Shown: piece by piece, positions 22,655-34,529 of the stretch | Numbering within the stretch: the stretch's first letter is position 1 | Layout: the number at the start of each line of letters is the position of its first letter | Source of the DNA: Leucaena leucocephala | Taxonomy: Eukaryota; Streptophyta; Magnoliopsida; Fabales; Fabaceae | DNA: 64,000 bases | NCBI GenBank assembly: GCA_037074615.1 | Contig: CM073534.1 | Span: 10,164,861-10,228,860 of the forward strand | Direction: 5' to 3' | Position numbers and translations under genes: made by a program | The notes under the pieces: model-generated | The model's input: only the letters and a program-made list of their open reading frames with translations | What the model was told of the DNA's origin: nothing | Database searches by the model: none

Positions 22655-23180
22655 TTAGGGATAGAAATAGGTCAAACTTATTAAGTGATAATTTAATTTA
22701 AGCCTGGCCTGTGGTTTGTTATAGGTTATTTTTTTTGTCTAAGCCTGACTTGTACAAATGTCTAGCTTGGCCTGAAACATGTTTAAAAAATCTAATTTTT
22801 TTAATTATACTAATAGGCTACCTAATAGGCCTTCGTAACAGGCCCTCATAACAGACCCTCTAACAGGCCTGTTAAAATAAAATTCAAGAATAAAATGTAT
22901 AATAATACATGTTAGTTTAATGGTTTAACTCTTATATTGTGTTCAATATGTGGTAGGTTTAACACCCATTTATTATACTTTAATATTAAATATATTTTGA
23001 CTAACAAGCTCAGGTCACCTGACAGGCCTAACAGGCTTCGTAAGAAGTCTGAACCTAGCCTCTTAAGAAGAACATCCTTTCAAACAGGTTTGAGCCTGTG
23101 TATTCTTCTAAATAGGTCACGTCTAATGCAAGCCAAACCAGAAACCCCTGACAAGCCTCCTGACCTATTTCTATCCCTAA
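22655..23180. mobile_element. MITE with 20-bp perfect TIRs (hAT-like)
   Basis: The left end TTAGGGATAGAAATAGGTCA is repeated exactly, inverted, at the right end (23161-23180). TGTCAC flanks both sides (22649-22654 and 23181-23186). If the element is taken as starting TAGGG, the flanking octamers GTGTCACT and ATGTCACC agree at 6 of 8. The interior has many AGGCCT/AACAGGCC blocks in both orientations, so most of it can fold back. The 87-codon frame at 22937-23200 runs across the right TIR and is not a gene. TSD length leaves the superfamily open; the TAGGG end favours hAT. Confidence 0.75.
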
Positions 23181-23186
23181 TGTCAC

Positions 23187-26100
23187 CCATTAAAATTTAA
23201 CCCAAATCGTTTAGATTCGTTACTCTCAATGGGTAGGTATAATTAACAAGTCTATATATTTGCTCATGGTTAATAAAACCCTATGCGATCCCTGAATTGC
23301 TCATGAGAAAACAAAGGCCAAGTCTATAGTATCAGGGCAACTTCGTGCAAGGTCTCTCGTCAAAATCCAAAAAACATTGACAGATTTTGAATGTTGATAA
23401 ACAAGTTGTCGGATCCTTATTGTGATTTAAGCATTAATGACTCTAATCAAAATGGCTCAATTAATGGTTAATAACGTTGATCAAACATTATTATAGGACG
23501 ACATTTCGCCATTTTTTGAAACTATCAGGGGAACATTGCGCCACTCAGAAGGGATGAAGGAATGAAATGTGCAATTACGTCGGCAGGGGATCAAATTTCA
23601 AAGATGACCATAATTTTGATGGGGACATAATTGTCAAGTCCCATGTCCAACAACTTCTTGTCATCCACACGCAAACGCGTTAATGGGCCATCCTTTAAAA
23701 ATACAAGAAAAAAATTGACCCCTCCTCCATTAACTTCTTTGACAAATTTCCTTCTTCCTTTTTTCCTTATTTCTAGCTTATCCACTTTTTTTGTTTCCTT
23801 TTTCAATATTACTGATTCTTACCAAGGAGCAATTCAAAATTGTTAAATATAGGGTTAAGGTGTAAATTTGTTCAAAATTTTTTTTCTCATAAGTAATATT
23901 GCTTTAGAAGTTCTGGAATTTATTTTCATCTAGAGAGTTTCAAAATATAATAATATTACTATATCCTTTTAAAAAATTAATATTGACCATTAAAAGTTAA
24001 TATCAAGTTGACAGTTTATAGTTTAAGGGTAAGAGTAATTCCATTTTAACACACTTAGAGCAACATTGCTCATAAATAAAAACTTCCATAACAAAGTTGT
24101 CCCTTGAACCTTAAATGTATAAGCTAGTCTTGAAGGAGGTTTACTATATTAATGGGGTTAGGTCTAGGTTTATAAAAAAATGTTTAATTCTTTATAATAT
24201 AGTGAATAAATGTTTAAATATTTATTAAAAGAAATATTTATATTTAATATCTATTAGTAATTTAAATATAATTATATTTAATAAGATAATATATATATAT
24301 ACTTTAGAAGAAAAAAAGAGGTTCATTGCTGAAGGAGCTCTTGTGGTAGAGTAATTTTAGAGCTAGTCTCATCTTCATCTGTAAATGTTTTAGCCCCTCT
24401 CTATATTGCATTCAAAACTTATATTACATTATATCTTTAATATAATATCTATTTAATTAATTTTAATAGATTAATAAAATTAGTTAAATTAATTATTTAT
24501 AATTATTGTATATTATTTTTTTAAATATTTTTTTAAATATATGCATTTAAATCACCTTTAATAGAAACATATTAACATGTATAATTATATATAAATATTT
24601 TAAATAGCAAATCATAATTTTAATAGACAAGGTTAATTATAATATTATATTTATGATTAAAATAGATTTTTTATTTAATTTTTATATTTAGTATTTAGAG
24701 TAGGTCATTCATGTAGAAAGCCGGGATGGTATCTTTAAAAAGTTTAAATAATTGAATTAAATAATGTCTTACATAATTGAATTTTGGATAATGAAGGATT
24801 TGTTGCTTACGTAGTGCGGCAATATTGGTTATTTTTAATAAGTATTATTATTATATTAGTTGATTAAGAATCTCATCTAATTATAGAGCCATTTAAATAA
24901 ATATTTTTCTTGCAGCCAACTTCCCTGTTATAATCTTATTTAAACAAAAATAAGATTATATATTCTACTCAAATATCTTGAGCAATAAGTCTCAGGGACT
25001 ACATTTGATTTTTTAACCAACGTTACAACTATCTATCTTTCATTTCTTTAATTAGCATTTTATTTTAAGTGAACTGATAGGAAAATACCCTGAAAAATAA
25101 TAAATTTTAAGTCAAATATATTATAATAATAGATCAAGTATTACAAATATAATATTCTAGTTTAATATTTATCATTTTTTTTATATTTTTTATCATTTTC
25201 CTTTTTGTGCTTAATTTGATATTAGTAATCTGATATTATTTTCATCATTAAGTTTTTTGCCAATAATTTTTTTTGGCCAAACAATAAAAATTTTAATACA
25301 CACGAATTTTAGTTATGCCATTAAGTACATTGTTCCTAAATCTGTTAAGTTTTAAAAATTACCTCAAATTACGTTTTACAAGGCAATGCACCCCATATGA
25401 GAAATAAATCTCATTGTTAATTGTTTATAAAATAGAAAAAATTAGTATAAATTATATTATATTGTACTCTCATCATTTTAAATATAAAGCATTTTTATCT
25501 AACACATACCTAAGAGAAATAGTTAGGTAGTTAATATTTTTTTTTTCAATTTTATCCTTCTTTATAATACACATGTAAAATCAATCATATTAATGCTGGG
25601 AGGTAAGTAATTTTAATATATTTTTATGGATAATTTTAAAAATATTTATTACTCATAAAAATATGTAAAATTATATGTATATTAATATATATATTAAAAC
25701 ATGTAATTCAAATCATGAAAGTAACATATATATATGATGAAAAAATATGTATATATATATATATATTATTGGGATGACTAATCTCTTATGGGTTGGGTAG
25801 AGGTTTTTTATTTCTTTTATATATAACAAATATATATTTGAAAAGGATTTACTATTTGTTTTCAGCATCTTTACAAAAATTAATCTCCATTATCGATATA
25901 ATATTAATATATATATATATGAGCATTGGTCATATTATATTTTTAAATTAATATAATATTTTATTCTTTAAATTTATTTTAATTTTAGTTTTAATTATTT
26001 AAATTTTAAATTATAATTTTTTATCTTTTAATTTTTTTATATTAAATATTCATCTCTATAATTTTATAAAAATATAAATTATTTTAATTCGATATAATAT

Positions 26101-26884
26101 ATTGTGTGGTTTTAAAAGAAGAAAAGGTTTAAAAAAGATTGGACACGTGTCAGTTAACACACGGGCAATAAGAAAAAGAGAGATGTCACATCACGCTTGG
26201 ATAAGGAGTTTTTACCTCTCACTCACTCCCTCACTGACTTTTATTTATTCCCTCCTCTTCTCACTCTCTAGTAAAAAAAATTTATGGTTATAATTATACA
26301 CAAGAGATTTTAAAACCCTATTTAAATTATGTATTATTTTTTTTAATTTTTATCCTCATTAAGTTGAATATTGATATTAGGAAATAATTTGATAATAATA
26401 GATGATTAGCTTAATGTCATGTGACGGAATAAGATTGTGAATATAGGAAATATTTTTTTTAAGAGAGATAAAATAAACTTTAATGATATTTAGAATATGA
26501 GAGGCTTTAACTATTGATTTGGGGATATTATTTACGCTCTATTAAAAAAAATATTAATATTAGTTAGTCAAAAGTCATCAATAATCTATGTGTGCCTAAA
26601 TCATTGTTTACATTAGGGAGATACAGGTGCATTTTTTTAATATATGTATTGTATTATAATTAACCATATTTATATATATTTGATTATTTGTATTTTATAG
26701 TAAAAAAAAGAAGGAGAGCGTTTATTTGCATTTAATTTTGGGGAGCGTCTCACTTTGTGGAGTGTGGATCAGGTACATTCCTCTTCATTTGTGCCGGATC
26801 CGCCACCTTTACCATGGGGATGCGCACACTCTGTCCTACCACTTTTTTGTGTGGGTAATTGAGAGGATAGAAGTTTAGTAGGTT
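23187..26884. other. Spacer, partly GC-balanced then AT-rich
   Basis: 23300-23850 is more balanced but has only short frames on both strands and no recognisable family. 24000-26100 is extremely AT-rich. 26100-26290 and 26690-26870 are again more balanced; the former contains GACACGTGTC. No gene is supported. Confidence 0.5.
26142..26151. promoter_or_regulatory. Palindromic G-box/ABRE-like site without a gene
   Basis: GACACGTGTC is a perfect palindrome containing CACGTG, the bZIP/bHLH core. It lies in a small GC-balanced patch, but no TATA box plus gene is visible on either side within 2 kb, so its role is doubtful. Confidence 0.3.
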
Positions 26885-27340
26885 TGAGTGGAGTTTAAAA
26901 AATAATTTATAAAAAATTAATATTTTAATAATTTTTAAAAAATAATTTTTGGATAAGAGTTTATAAAAAATAATTTTTAATAAATAAGTATTTAAATAAT
27001 TATTATTATAAAAAATTTTATAATTAAAAAATTATTAGAAAGGGTATGATTTTATTAAAAATAAGAGAGAATAGAGGGTAGAGAAAGGAGAAGAGAGATA
27101 AGAGACGATAGATGAGAAATTATGTAAAAAAAATAAAGATAAAATAATAATTTGATAGTCTATAAATTATTTTACTATTCTATAAACTAGTATCAATAAT
27201 TTATATAAAATTATAATTTTAAACTATAATTTAATTTAAAAGTCTTTTGAATAGATATGACTGTTTGTTTTAAAATTTATTTAAAATAAAATTTATGCTA
27301 AAAGCCCTTTTAAAATTTTAGTTTAGAGTTTCTTAAATAG
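26885..27340 (-). mobile_element. Copy 2 of the five-copy MITE-like family, inverted and AT-degraded
   Basis: Read on the minus strand the block order matches 11709-12270: end, ATTTAGACTAA-type arm, then TCTATAAACTATTT-like, the CT-rich core (here GA-rich on plus, about 27059-27120), and the TTTATAAACTCTTATCC-like right arm. C to T decay is heavy. Confidence 0.6.
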
Positions 27341-29178
27341 TACTATAATAAGAATATAAAGCTTTAATTTATATCTGGGTCTATATATAAATTTTTTTAA
27401 GTTTAAATTTGAGCATTTGAAATATCAGGCAAACTTAAAGCCTTTTTAGACACCTTAAAAAATATCCTTTAGTATTAAGTAGACTTTGAGCCTATTAAAA
27501 TTTAAATTTATATAAATTTTTAGTAGGCTTCAAAATCTACATATTTAAAATAAAAAGTTTTAAATATGTTTTAAATCTATTTATACCTTATATATAATTA
27601 AATATGTAAGACCTATAAGTTTATAGGCTATATTTTTTTAAAAAAAACTATTTAAATCAATAAACTTTTTAAATAGATCTAAAATTTAATATCTTTACTA
27701 AATAGACTAAGTTTTATCAAAATCAGATTATAAACCCTGTTAACAGTTTAGCCTATTTCTACTTGGGAATGAGTAATGAGTAATTAATTGATGAGTGCTC
27801 ATTCGTTTCCGTGTGGACTAGGCAAGGTCTTCCCCTAAATTCAAATCTGCCTCTCCCAAGCAACCTTTTCCTGTGTCCCCTTAAATAATTTTCATTTATT
27901 TCTTATGTAAAATTAAATAAATAAAATTATTCAAAAAACTCAATTGCAAAAGTTATTACCTGAAAGTATTTAAGTATCTAAATTGTTTCTATTTTATATA
28001 TAATTAGCGTTAGTTTAAATATAAGAAATTTTGACTATTTAAATATAATTTATTATATGATATATCACATTATTATAAATTATATCCCACTACTAATAAG
28101 TTGCATTGTTTTAAGAATAATGAATAATGTAATCTTTTTTTTTTCTTCTGAAACCCCCAGCATGTAATAGATCGGTCTAATTGAAAATTAAATTCTTAAA
28201 CATCCTATTTTTACTAGCCTTTGTTTTCTATTTTCTTTCCCTAAAAAATTATAGCAAATGTTTTTTATTTATATTTTATTTGTTTAAAATATGAAATTTA
28301 AATTGTATAATGTTAACTAAATAAAAAATTATATAAATTTTAATATAATCTTATGACTAATGACATTAAATTACACTCTTTTAAATTATAATTATAAGAT
28401 TCAATTGATTTTTTTTAATATATTTAAAAAATCAATTAATTAATTAATTATGGTTAAATCCAATATTTTAAGATAAATATATTATATATTATTTAATTTA
28501 TTAAAATTAGTCAAGTAATTCATATATTAGTTATAATTAATTAATTAATTTTATTTTATAGATATATTCTAAAAAATCAAATGGATTTTATAATTATGAT
28601 TGGAGAGTATAAATATCGTTTTTAAAATAAAATTTTAAATAATTTAAATAAAATCTTAGGCCAATTATTTAACTTTATGAACTACTTCGTGTGTATATCA
28701 AATTTTAAATAAATTTTAATGAACCATTAAATATAAAAGTTTTATCAAATATTTTAATATATATTTTTTATTTTTAAAAATATAGCCATTTATATAGGAC
28801 GTCTAATTTATTTTTACAATTGTTCATAATATTTTGAAAGATATAAACATTAGAATTTATAAAATGCATAAACTCATAATTTCATAAAAGAATGCACTTC
28901 CGTAAAATTTTGAAAACAAAATAATAATGAATTCTAAGAAATGATTGAATTAACCAAACATGGGATCTCTTTTACGTAACCAAAAAATAATTCCGAGTGG
29001 ATATATAAACATAAATAATAATATTATTAAATAAAAATAATCATCACTTGTCAGAGCTATAAAATAGAAATAGGAGATTAGTTCTGACAGCTCTCTGATT
29101 GGTATTTATTTATCAGTTAATAACTTAATATGTATAATGGATTAAGAATGGAGGCCCACATCAATGGTTATGAATATG
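27341..29178. other. AT-rich spacer
   Basis: No gene. 27380-27760 contains blocks like AGGCTT and a GCCTATTTCTACTTGGGA end that resemble the element at 22655-23180 and may be an old relative, but I cannot place both ends. Confidence 0.45.
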
Positions 29179-29708
29179 TGTGTTTAGTACGTGCTAAAAC
29201 TTAAACTTAAGTTTTGGACTAAATAATTATATTTATTTTAAAAAAAATTAGATTAAAATATATTTTAAAATTGAGATTTTAGATAAATTGATTATAATAA
29301 TTTATAGAATAATAAAAAAATTTATACATTAATTAATTACTATATTACATTTTTTTATACAATTTCTCCTCTTTCTTTTATACTTTTTCTTATTTATTAT
29401 TTATTTTCTACACCCTCTCTCATATCTCATTTATTTTCTATATTATCTCTCATCTCTCATATCTCTTTTACACGCTCTCTCCTCTATCATCTCTCTTATA
29501 CATCTTCTCTCATCTCTCATATATTTAATAATTATATCATTTTTCATAATTTACTAATAATAAAAATATTTTTAAAAATAAGTATTCAAACACTCTTTTA
29601 TTCAAAATCACTTTTTTTATAAGTTATTCTCCATAAACTATTTTCTAAAAGTTATCTAAAAACTCTTTTTTTTATAAACTCATTTCTAAAATCTTATCTA
29701 AACGAGTC
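29179..29708 (+). mobile_element. Copy 3 of the five-copy MITE-like family
   Basis: Same block order as copy 1: left end TGTTTAGTACG, ATTAATTACTATATTAC, a CT-rich core with repeated CATCTCTC (about 29361-29520), TTCAAAATCACTTTTTT, and right end CTTATCTAAACGAG. AT-degraded. It ends 231 bp before the target duplication of the hAT transposon. Confidence 0.65.
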
Positions 29709-29939
29709 TAATAACTCATGTATTTACAGTTGCCCTTTTATAACAAAAAAATTTTATAACAAAAAATTTGCCCTTTTATAAAATTCATATATTGGAAATA
29801 ATAGTTTAAAAAAATTTAAAATTTATGATAAATTATAGTGTTCCTACATTATAAATAAAATGAGATTTTTTTATGGTGAGGCTGGTGAAATTAAATATAT
29901 AAAAAAATTATAAAGGATGTTTTGAAGCAATAATCAATG
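29709..29939. other. Short AT-rich spacer
   Basis: Nothing recognisable between the repeat copy and the hAT target duplication, apart from a local duplication of AACAAAAAATTT-like sequence near 29740-29775. Confidence 0.5.
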
Positions 29940-29947
29940 GTTTAAAG

Positions 29948-30128
29948 TAGGGGTGTCCAATGTGTTCCCGTCCCGGGTGACCCGTCCCGGTCCCGATAAT
30001 ATCGGGTCGGATCCGTCCCGTCCCGTCGAGGACCGGGACGGGAAAAATTCGGGACGGGAATAAATACATGTCGGGACGGGACGGGTCTCGGCACGACCCT
30101 CGGGTCGTCCCGTCCCGTCCCGACATGT
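29948..30128. repeat. Left TIR and subterminal CCCGTCCCG array
   Basis: After the TIR comes a dense series of CCCGTCCCG and its complement CGGGACGGG. A near-perfect hairpin ACATGTCGGGACGGGACG ... CGTCCCGTCCCGACATGT spans 30066-30128. Such subterminal repeats are where hAT transposases usually bind. Minus-strand frames through here are Arg/Pro/Gly-rich by-products of the repeat. Confidence 0.85.
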
Positions 30129-30179
30129 AATTATTTTTTTAAAGTGATTTTTTTTTTACCCATCGCATATACCCTACCC

Positions 30180-31503
30180 TGGCACTCTGGCAGTCACCTC
30201 GCGTCCTCAGCTTCCAAGAATCCAAGTTAACCTCAGCGGCTCAGCGTCCGTCTTCTGACTCTTCTCCCTTTAGCCCTAGCAAGTAGCACCGCAGCTTCCT
30301 TCCTTCCCCCAGTCGGCAGCCCTCTCACGAAGTCGGTCCTCGCGTCCGTGTTCTTATCTTTACTTTGCGATTGCCGCTCGCTGTTGCTCGTAACCTCCGA
30401 CCATCACTCCTCTCGGCTTCAGTACATCGTTGTCATTCACCTCAGACGTTGTGGATTTAGGGCAACAGATCTCGAAGCCAAAGGCAAAGAGGCTTTCGTC
30501 GATGACCATAGCAAACTGAACAACTACACTGGTATGATTCTTACTTAACCTAATCCCTTGCTCGGTTTAGAGAAATTGCCAGAAATGTTGAGAATTTCAG
30601 AATGCGTAAATCATTTGGATCCTCGTGTGTGTATGTTTTCAATTTCCTTTTATTTTTGAATTTTACATAAGCAATCAACTTTTCAAATTTCAGTCGAGTT
30701 CCTTACTCTATTCCGACTGCCGAGTTTGATTATCTCTCTTCAGCTATCCTTTTGAATTTCAGTCTCTGTTTCCTTTCGAGAAGGGAGGATTAGGAAATTC
30801 CTATTGATTGCAATTTTCTCCAGACTCCCGAGAAAAGCGCCTCTATTCCAGACGATATGTTTGATATGTTATACGTTTCTTGATCCCCTGCCTTTCTTGG
30901 TGGTATAATTGCTGGTTGTTTAAGAACCACAACCAGAGCGTCTCTGGTAAGGTAAAGGTAGTTTCAAAGCTAATAATGATTACTCATAGCATTTGTCTTT
31001 CTCTTGTATAATTATTTATACTAATATCTGTCTTTCATTTGGTTTTATGGGATGTATGTAATGTTGTTAAGCTAATTTTTGAAATGGAATTTAACTGAAG
31101 GTATTAAATGTGTAGTTTACAGTTCTAAGTAATAAACAGATGCAATAGTCCTCTATTCCTTACTGTATTCCACTGTGCACGTGTGTGTGGACTTCATTTG
31201 CTGTTGGTTGCTTTTGTATATGGAAGCTCTTTTCTGTATTGTATGTATACTTGAATTGGATATGAAGCTCTTTTCCTTACTCTATGGATATGCTTTGAGC
31301 AGAAGTTGTTGCTGACGCAAACAAGGCATAGCAATTGGCTTGAATCCTGAACTAGCAGAGGCATATTTGTGCAAAGGGTGAGTGCTATCATAGACTACTG
31401 TAAGTCTGTAACTACTGTACCTAGTAGCGGAAGCATATTTTCCATAATTGCTAATAACATAGAATGCTATCATAGATTACAAATCCTACATTCTATTTTA
31501 CAG
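30180..31503 (+). promoter_or_regulatory. 5' leader of the hAT transposase gene with a likely intron
   Basis: 30180-30531 is GC-balanced and CT-rich like a plant 5' UTR and ends ACACTG|GTATGA, a good splice donor at 30532. The stretch 30540-31490 is T-rich and intron-like, and CTATTTTACAG ends at 31503, five bases before the transposase ATG. The model is one non-coding exon, an intron of about 970 bp, then the coding exon; further small exons inside cannot be excluded. No TATA box is clear. Confidence 0.5.
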
Positions 31504-31507
31504 GAGG

Positions 31508-33777
31508 ATGGCAACTGTACCTACTGCTCAAGAGAACTTAGAAGAGATAGAAAATGTTGAACATGAAGCTGTAGTTGAAGCAGTAGTTGAACATGAAGAG
31601 GGAGAAGCAGAAGAAATTGAGGAAGAAGAGAAACCAACAAAAAGACTCAAATCTATTGTTTGGGAGCATTTTGATAAGATTCCTTTGGATGAAAACAATA
31701 GAGAGCACAAAGCTAAGTGCAAGTATTGTCCAGTAAAGATCGCTTGCAATCCTATCACACACGGGACAAGTGGATTGCGAAAACATCTAGACAGGTGCCC
31801 CCTAAATCCGAACAGAATAAATAAGATGAGGCAAGCTATGTTCACTGCAGTAGGGTCTTCTAAAACTGTTGGGCACCATATATTTACTCAAGAGCAATGT
31901 AGACGAGCCGTTGCAGAGTACATCATATTGGATGAAATGCCTTTTCAAATGGTTGAAGGTGAAGGTTTTAGACGTATGATGAGTCTGGTCGAACCTCGCT
32001 TTCAAATTCCATCAAGGTCAACGGTTACTAGGGACTGCTTAAAGGTGTATCTTGAAGAAGCAAGCAACTTGAAAAGTTATTTCAAAAGAACAAAATTCCG
32101 AGTTTCCCTTACTACAGATACATGGACTTCCAATCAGAATTCCAACTATATGTGTCTCACTGCGCATTGGATCGATGAAGATTGGCATCTGCAAAAGCGA
32201 ATCTTGAATTTCTGCGTAGTTGAAGACCATAAAGGTGATACAATTGCAGAAGAAATTGAGAAACGTTTATTGGAATGGGGGATTGATAAAGTTTTTACCA
32301 TCACAGTTGATAATGCTTCTTCAAATGACAATGCATTATCAACTTTGAAGTCAGTTTTTAGACATTGGAATAGTCTTGTCTGTGATGGGGACTTCTTCCA
32401 CTTGAGATGTTGTGCTCATATCATGAATTTGATTGTGTCAGATGGTGTGAGAGAAATGCATGACTCCATTGAAGCCATTCGGAATGCAGTTAAATATGTA
32501 AGATCTTCTCCTGCAAGGTTCCGAAAATTCAAAGAGCTTGTGGACAAAATGAAGATCAATTCAAAAAGTCTCTTGAGAATGGATTGTCCCACTAGGTGGA
32601 ATTCAACTTATATAATGTTGGAGAATGCTATTAAATTCAATAGCGTATTTGCAAGGATGGAGGAATTTGATACAGAGTACCAAAAACACTTCAAGGATAA
32701 AAAATTGATTGGCCCACCTATAGCTAAGGCATTTAAAGAAGCTCAAGAGTTTGTTGCATTCTTGAAAGTATTCTACAATGTCACTTTGAAATTTTCAGGA
32801 TCACTTCATGTGACCTCAAATTTGGCCTTCCAACAAATCATTAATGTGGCTGTTCTTTTGAGGAGAAGGGCAAACAATCCAAATTCTTTGTTGTGTCACA
32901 TGGCGAAGAGTATGCAGGCCAAATATGACAAGTATTGGGGTAAATTTGAAAACTTAAATCCTTTGTTGGTGATTGCAGTGGTGCTTGACCCCAGGTATAA
33001 AATGAAGTTTTTGAAGTTTGCTTTTGAGGATATGTTTTCTGATCCTACACATCGTGACGCCATGTACAAAAAAGTCTCTGCAGTCTTGTATCGCTTGTAC
33101 GATCATTATTCAAATGCACATGATGCATCTATGGTTGAAACTCTTAGTGCAATTCAAAGTCAGAGTCAATCACAAGTTCCAACTCAAGCTTCTTGTAGCA
33201 CAGATGGCTTGGAGCTAGATTCTTTTGATGATGCGGAGGGTTCTTGTGCAATTCAAAGGTTCCTTGCCCACACTGACTTTGAGAGTCAAACAGATAAGTA
33301 TGCGGAGTTAGAGAGGTATTTACAGGCAGAGTTAGCTGACTATCATAATCCTACATTTGATCTTTTGGATTGGTGGAGAATGAATGCTAGCAAGTACAAA
33401 GTCATTTCATTGATTGCACGTGATGTGTTAGCCATGCCTGTCTCTACTGTGTCCTCTGAATCAGCATTCAGTACTGGAGGACGTGTTATTGATGACTTCA
33501 GAAGTTCACTATCCTCTAAGATGGTTGAAGCGCTAATTTGTGCACAAAATTGGTTATCTCCATCTACATTCAAATTACAAGACTCTGATATTGACAACTT
33601 CAACGAAACTTTAGCTGCAGAAAATGGTATAGGTTATACCATATTATTTGTTTTATTTCATAGATGATTTTATTTGTTTACCCTTGTTTTATTTCTTAAT
33701 TATCGTCTCGCTCCTTTTGTTTCTTTGTAGATGTAGCAGTAACTTCATTAAGTGAAGCGGAAGAATTGAAGAAGTAA
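31508..33777 (+). CDS. hAT transposase, BED zinc-finger type (RICESLEEPER/Tam3-like)
   Basis: It cuts and inserts the surrounding hAT element in the nucleus. The main exon is 31508-33626; a GT-AG intron (33627-33730) then joins 33731-33777, giving about 721 residues ending EAEELKK. Unspliced, the frame runs on to 33667 with a tail of no family character. Domains in order: acidic N-terminus; basic KPTKRLK (42-48); BED finger (about 49-98) with C71, C74, H93 and C97; RNase H-like core with TTDTW (D204), TVDNASSND (D268) and RCCAH (C301, H304); a middle region of DUF4413 type; and the C-terminal hAT dimerisation region from FDLLDWW through SSESAFS, whose E651 fits the third catalytic acid, to ICAQNWL. 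No stops or frameshifts are present. The start is the first ATG after the acceptor at 31503. All catalytic residues appear present, so activity is plausible; this is inference. Confidence 0.93.
33627..33730 (+). other. 3' intron of the transposase gene
   Basis: Donor AAATG|GTATAG, T-rich body, acceptor TTTCTTTGTAG|AT. Phase 1. Splicing continues the frame into GATGTAGCAGTAACT..., giving a charged C-terminus. A second possible acceptor (CACTGCAG, ending 33924) leads to a duplicate of the terminal codons. Confidence 0.65.
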
Positions 33778-34363
33778 CACACGTATTGTTTTTGACTGTT
33801 GGTTTGTTTCTTTGTTTTATTCTTTAGAATGTTTTCATGTTGTGTTTTTTTTTTGTTTCCCTTTTTGAATGGAGGTAAGGAATGCTTTTTGAGCCTTGTA
33901 ATTGTACTTTTATCCTCACTGCAGAATTGAAGAAGTAACACACGTATTGTTTTTGAATGCTTTTTGTTTTCATGTACTTTTTCAACTTCGTGCTGTTATT
34001 GAAGCAGAGAAGCAAGCTGAAGAGACTTATGGATGATACTGAAGAAGGATAGGGCCTTGTTAGCATTAAGGAAGAAAAAGGCACAAGAAGAAAAAGGCAT
34101 AAGAAGAGTTACATATTGATCGGCTAGCAAGCATATTGTTGTTTGTTATTATAATTTATAAGCAAATGAACAAGCTATATTGTTGTTTGTTTTATACTGT
34201 TGTTTGGACTTTGGATGACACTGTTGGATGTTCAGAAACCTGGAGGTTGTATTTTGCCTTTGAATATTGTTTGTTAATTATCATGTCATATTGTTGCAGC
34301 TCGTTCATTGGTGAATTAAGGAATTTCAGCTTTGCAGATTGTTTGTTCAAAGGGATTCGGGAA
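33778..34363 (+). other. 3' untranslated region of the transposase gene with a short direct repeat
   Basis: A 34-bp direct repeat, AGAATTGAAGAAGTAACACA followed by CGTATTGTTTTTGA, occurs at 33762-33795 and 33923-33956. It covers the last codons and stop of the transposase. The remainder is T-rich, with no other gene. Confidence 0.7.
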
Positions 34364-34521
34364 TTCCCGTCCCGTCCCGAACCCGTCCCGGTCCCGGTCG
34401 GGACCGGGACAGTCCCGGGACGGGACGGGACACGGGACGCAAATTGCGTCCCGTGCACTGTAGCGGGACGGGCCACGGGACGGGGGTGTCCCGGTCCCGA
34501 CCCGTCCCGTGAACACCCCTA
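34364..34521. repeat. Right subterminal array and TIR
   Basis: A mirror of the left end: CCCGTCCCG/CGGGACGGG motifs in both orientations, several short palindromes (for example GGTCCCGGTCGGGACC), then GTGAACACCCCTA as the terminal repeat. Confidence 0.85.
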
Positions 34522-34529
34522 GTTTAAAG

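Larger units (their letters stand above)
29948..34521 (+). mobile_element. Complete autonomous hAT transposon
   Basis: The element is bounded by a perfect 8-bp duplication GTTTAAAG (29940-29947 and 34522-34529), form nTnnnnAn. Terminal inverted repeats are TAGGGGTGTCCA (left) and TAGGGGTGTTCA (right, reverse complemented), 11 of 12 identical. Inside each end is a CpG-rich subterminal array of CCCGTCCCG-type motifs (about 29966-30128 and 34364-34510). Between them lie a 5' leader with a likely intron, an intact transposase gene (31508-33777) and about 750 bp of 3' sequence. At 4574 bp the size is normal for plant Ac/Tam3-like elements. Perfect TSD, open frame and undecayed CpGs in AT-rich surroundings indicate a recent insertion. 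Confidence 0.93.

Noticed and set aside
26142..26151. GACACGTGTC as evidence of a hidden gene
   Set aside because: No TATA box and coding frame at suitable distance on either strand; a 10-bp palindrome of this type is expected by chance now and then.
29908..30126. Minus-strand Arg/Pro/Gly-rich frame
   Set aside because: It runs through the left TIR and CCCGTCCCG array and out of the transposon, so it is repeat-derived.
34136..34522. Plus-strand 128-codon frame at the hAT right end
   Set aside because: Its second half is the translated subterminal array; the rest is 3' UTR.
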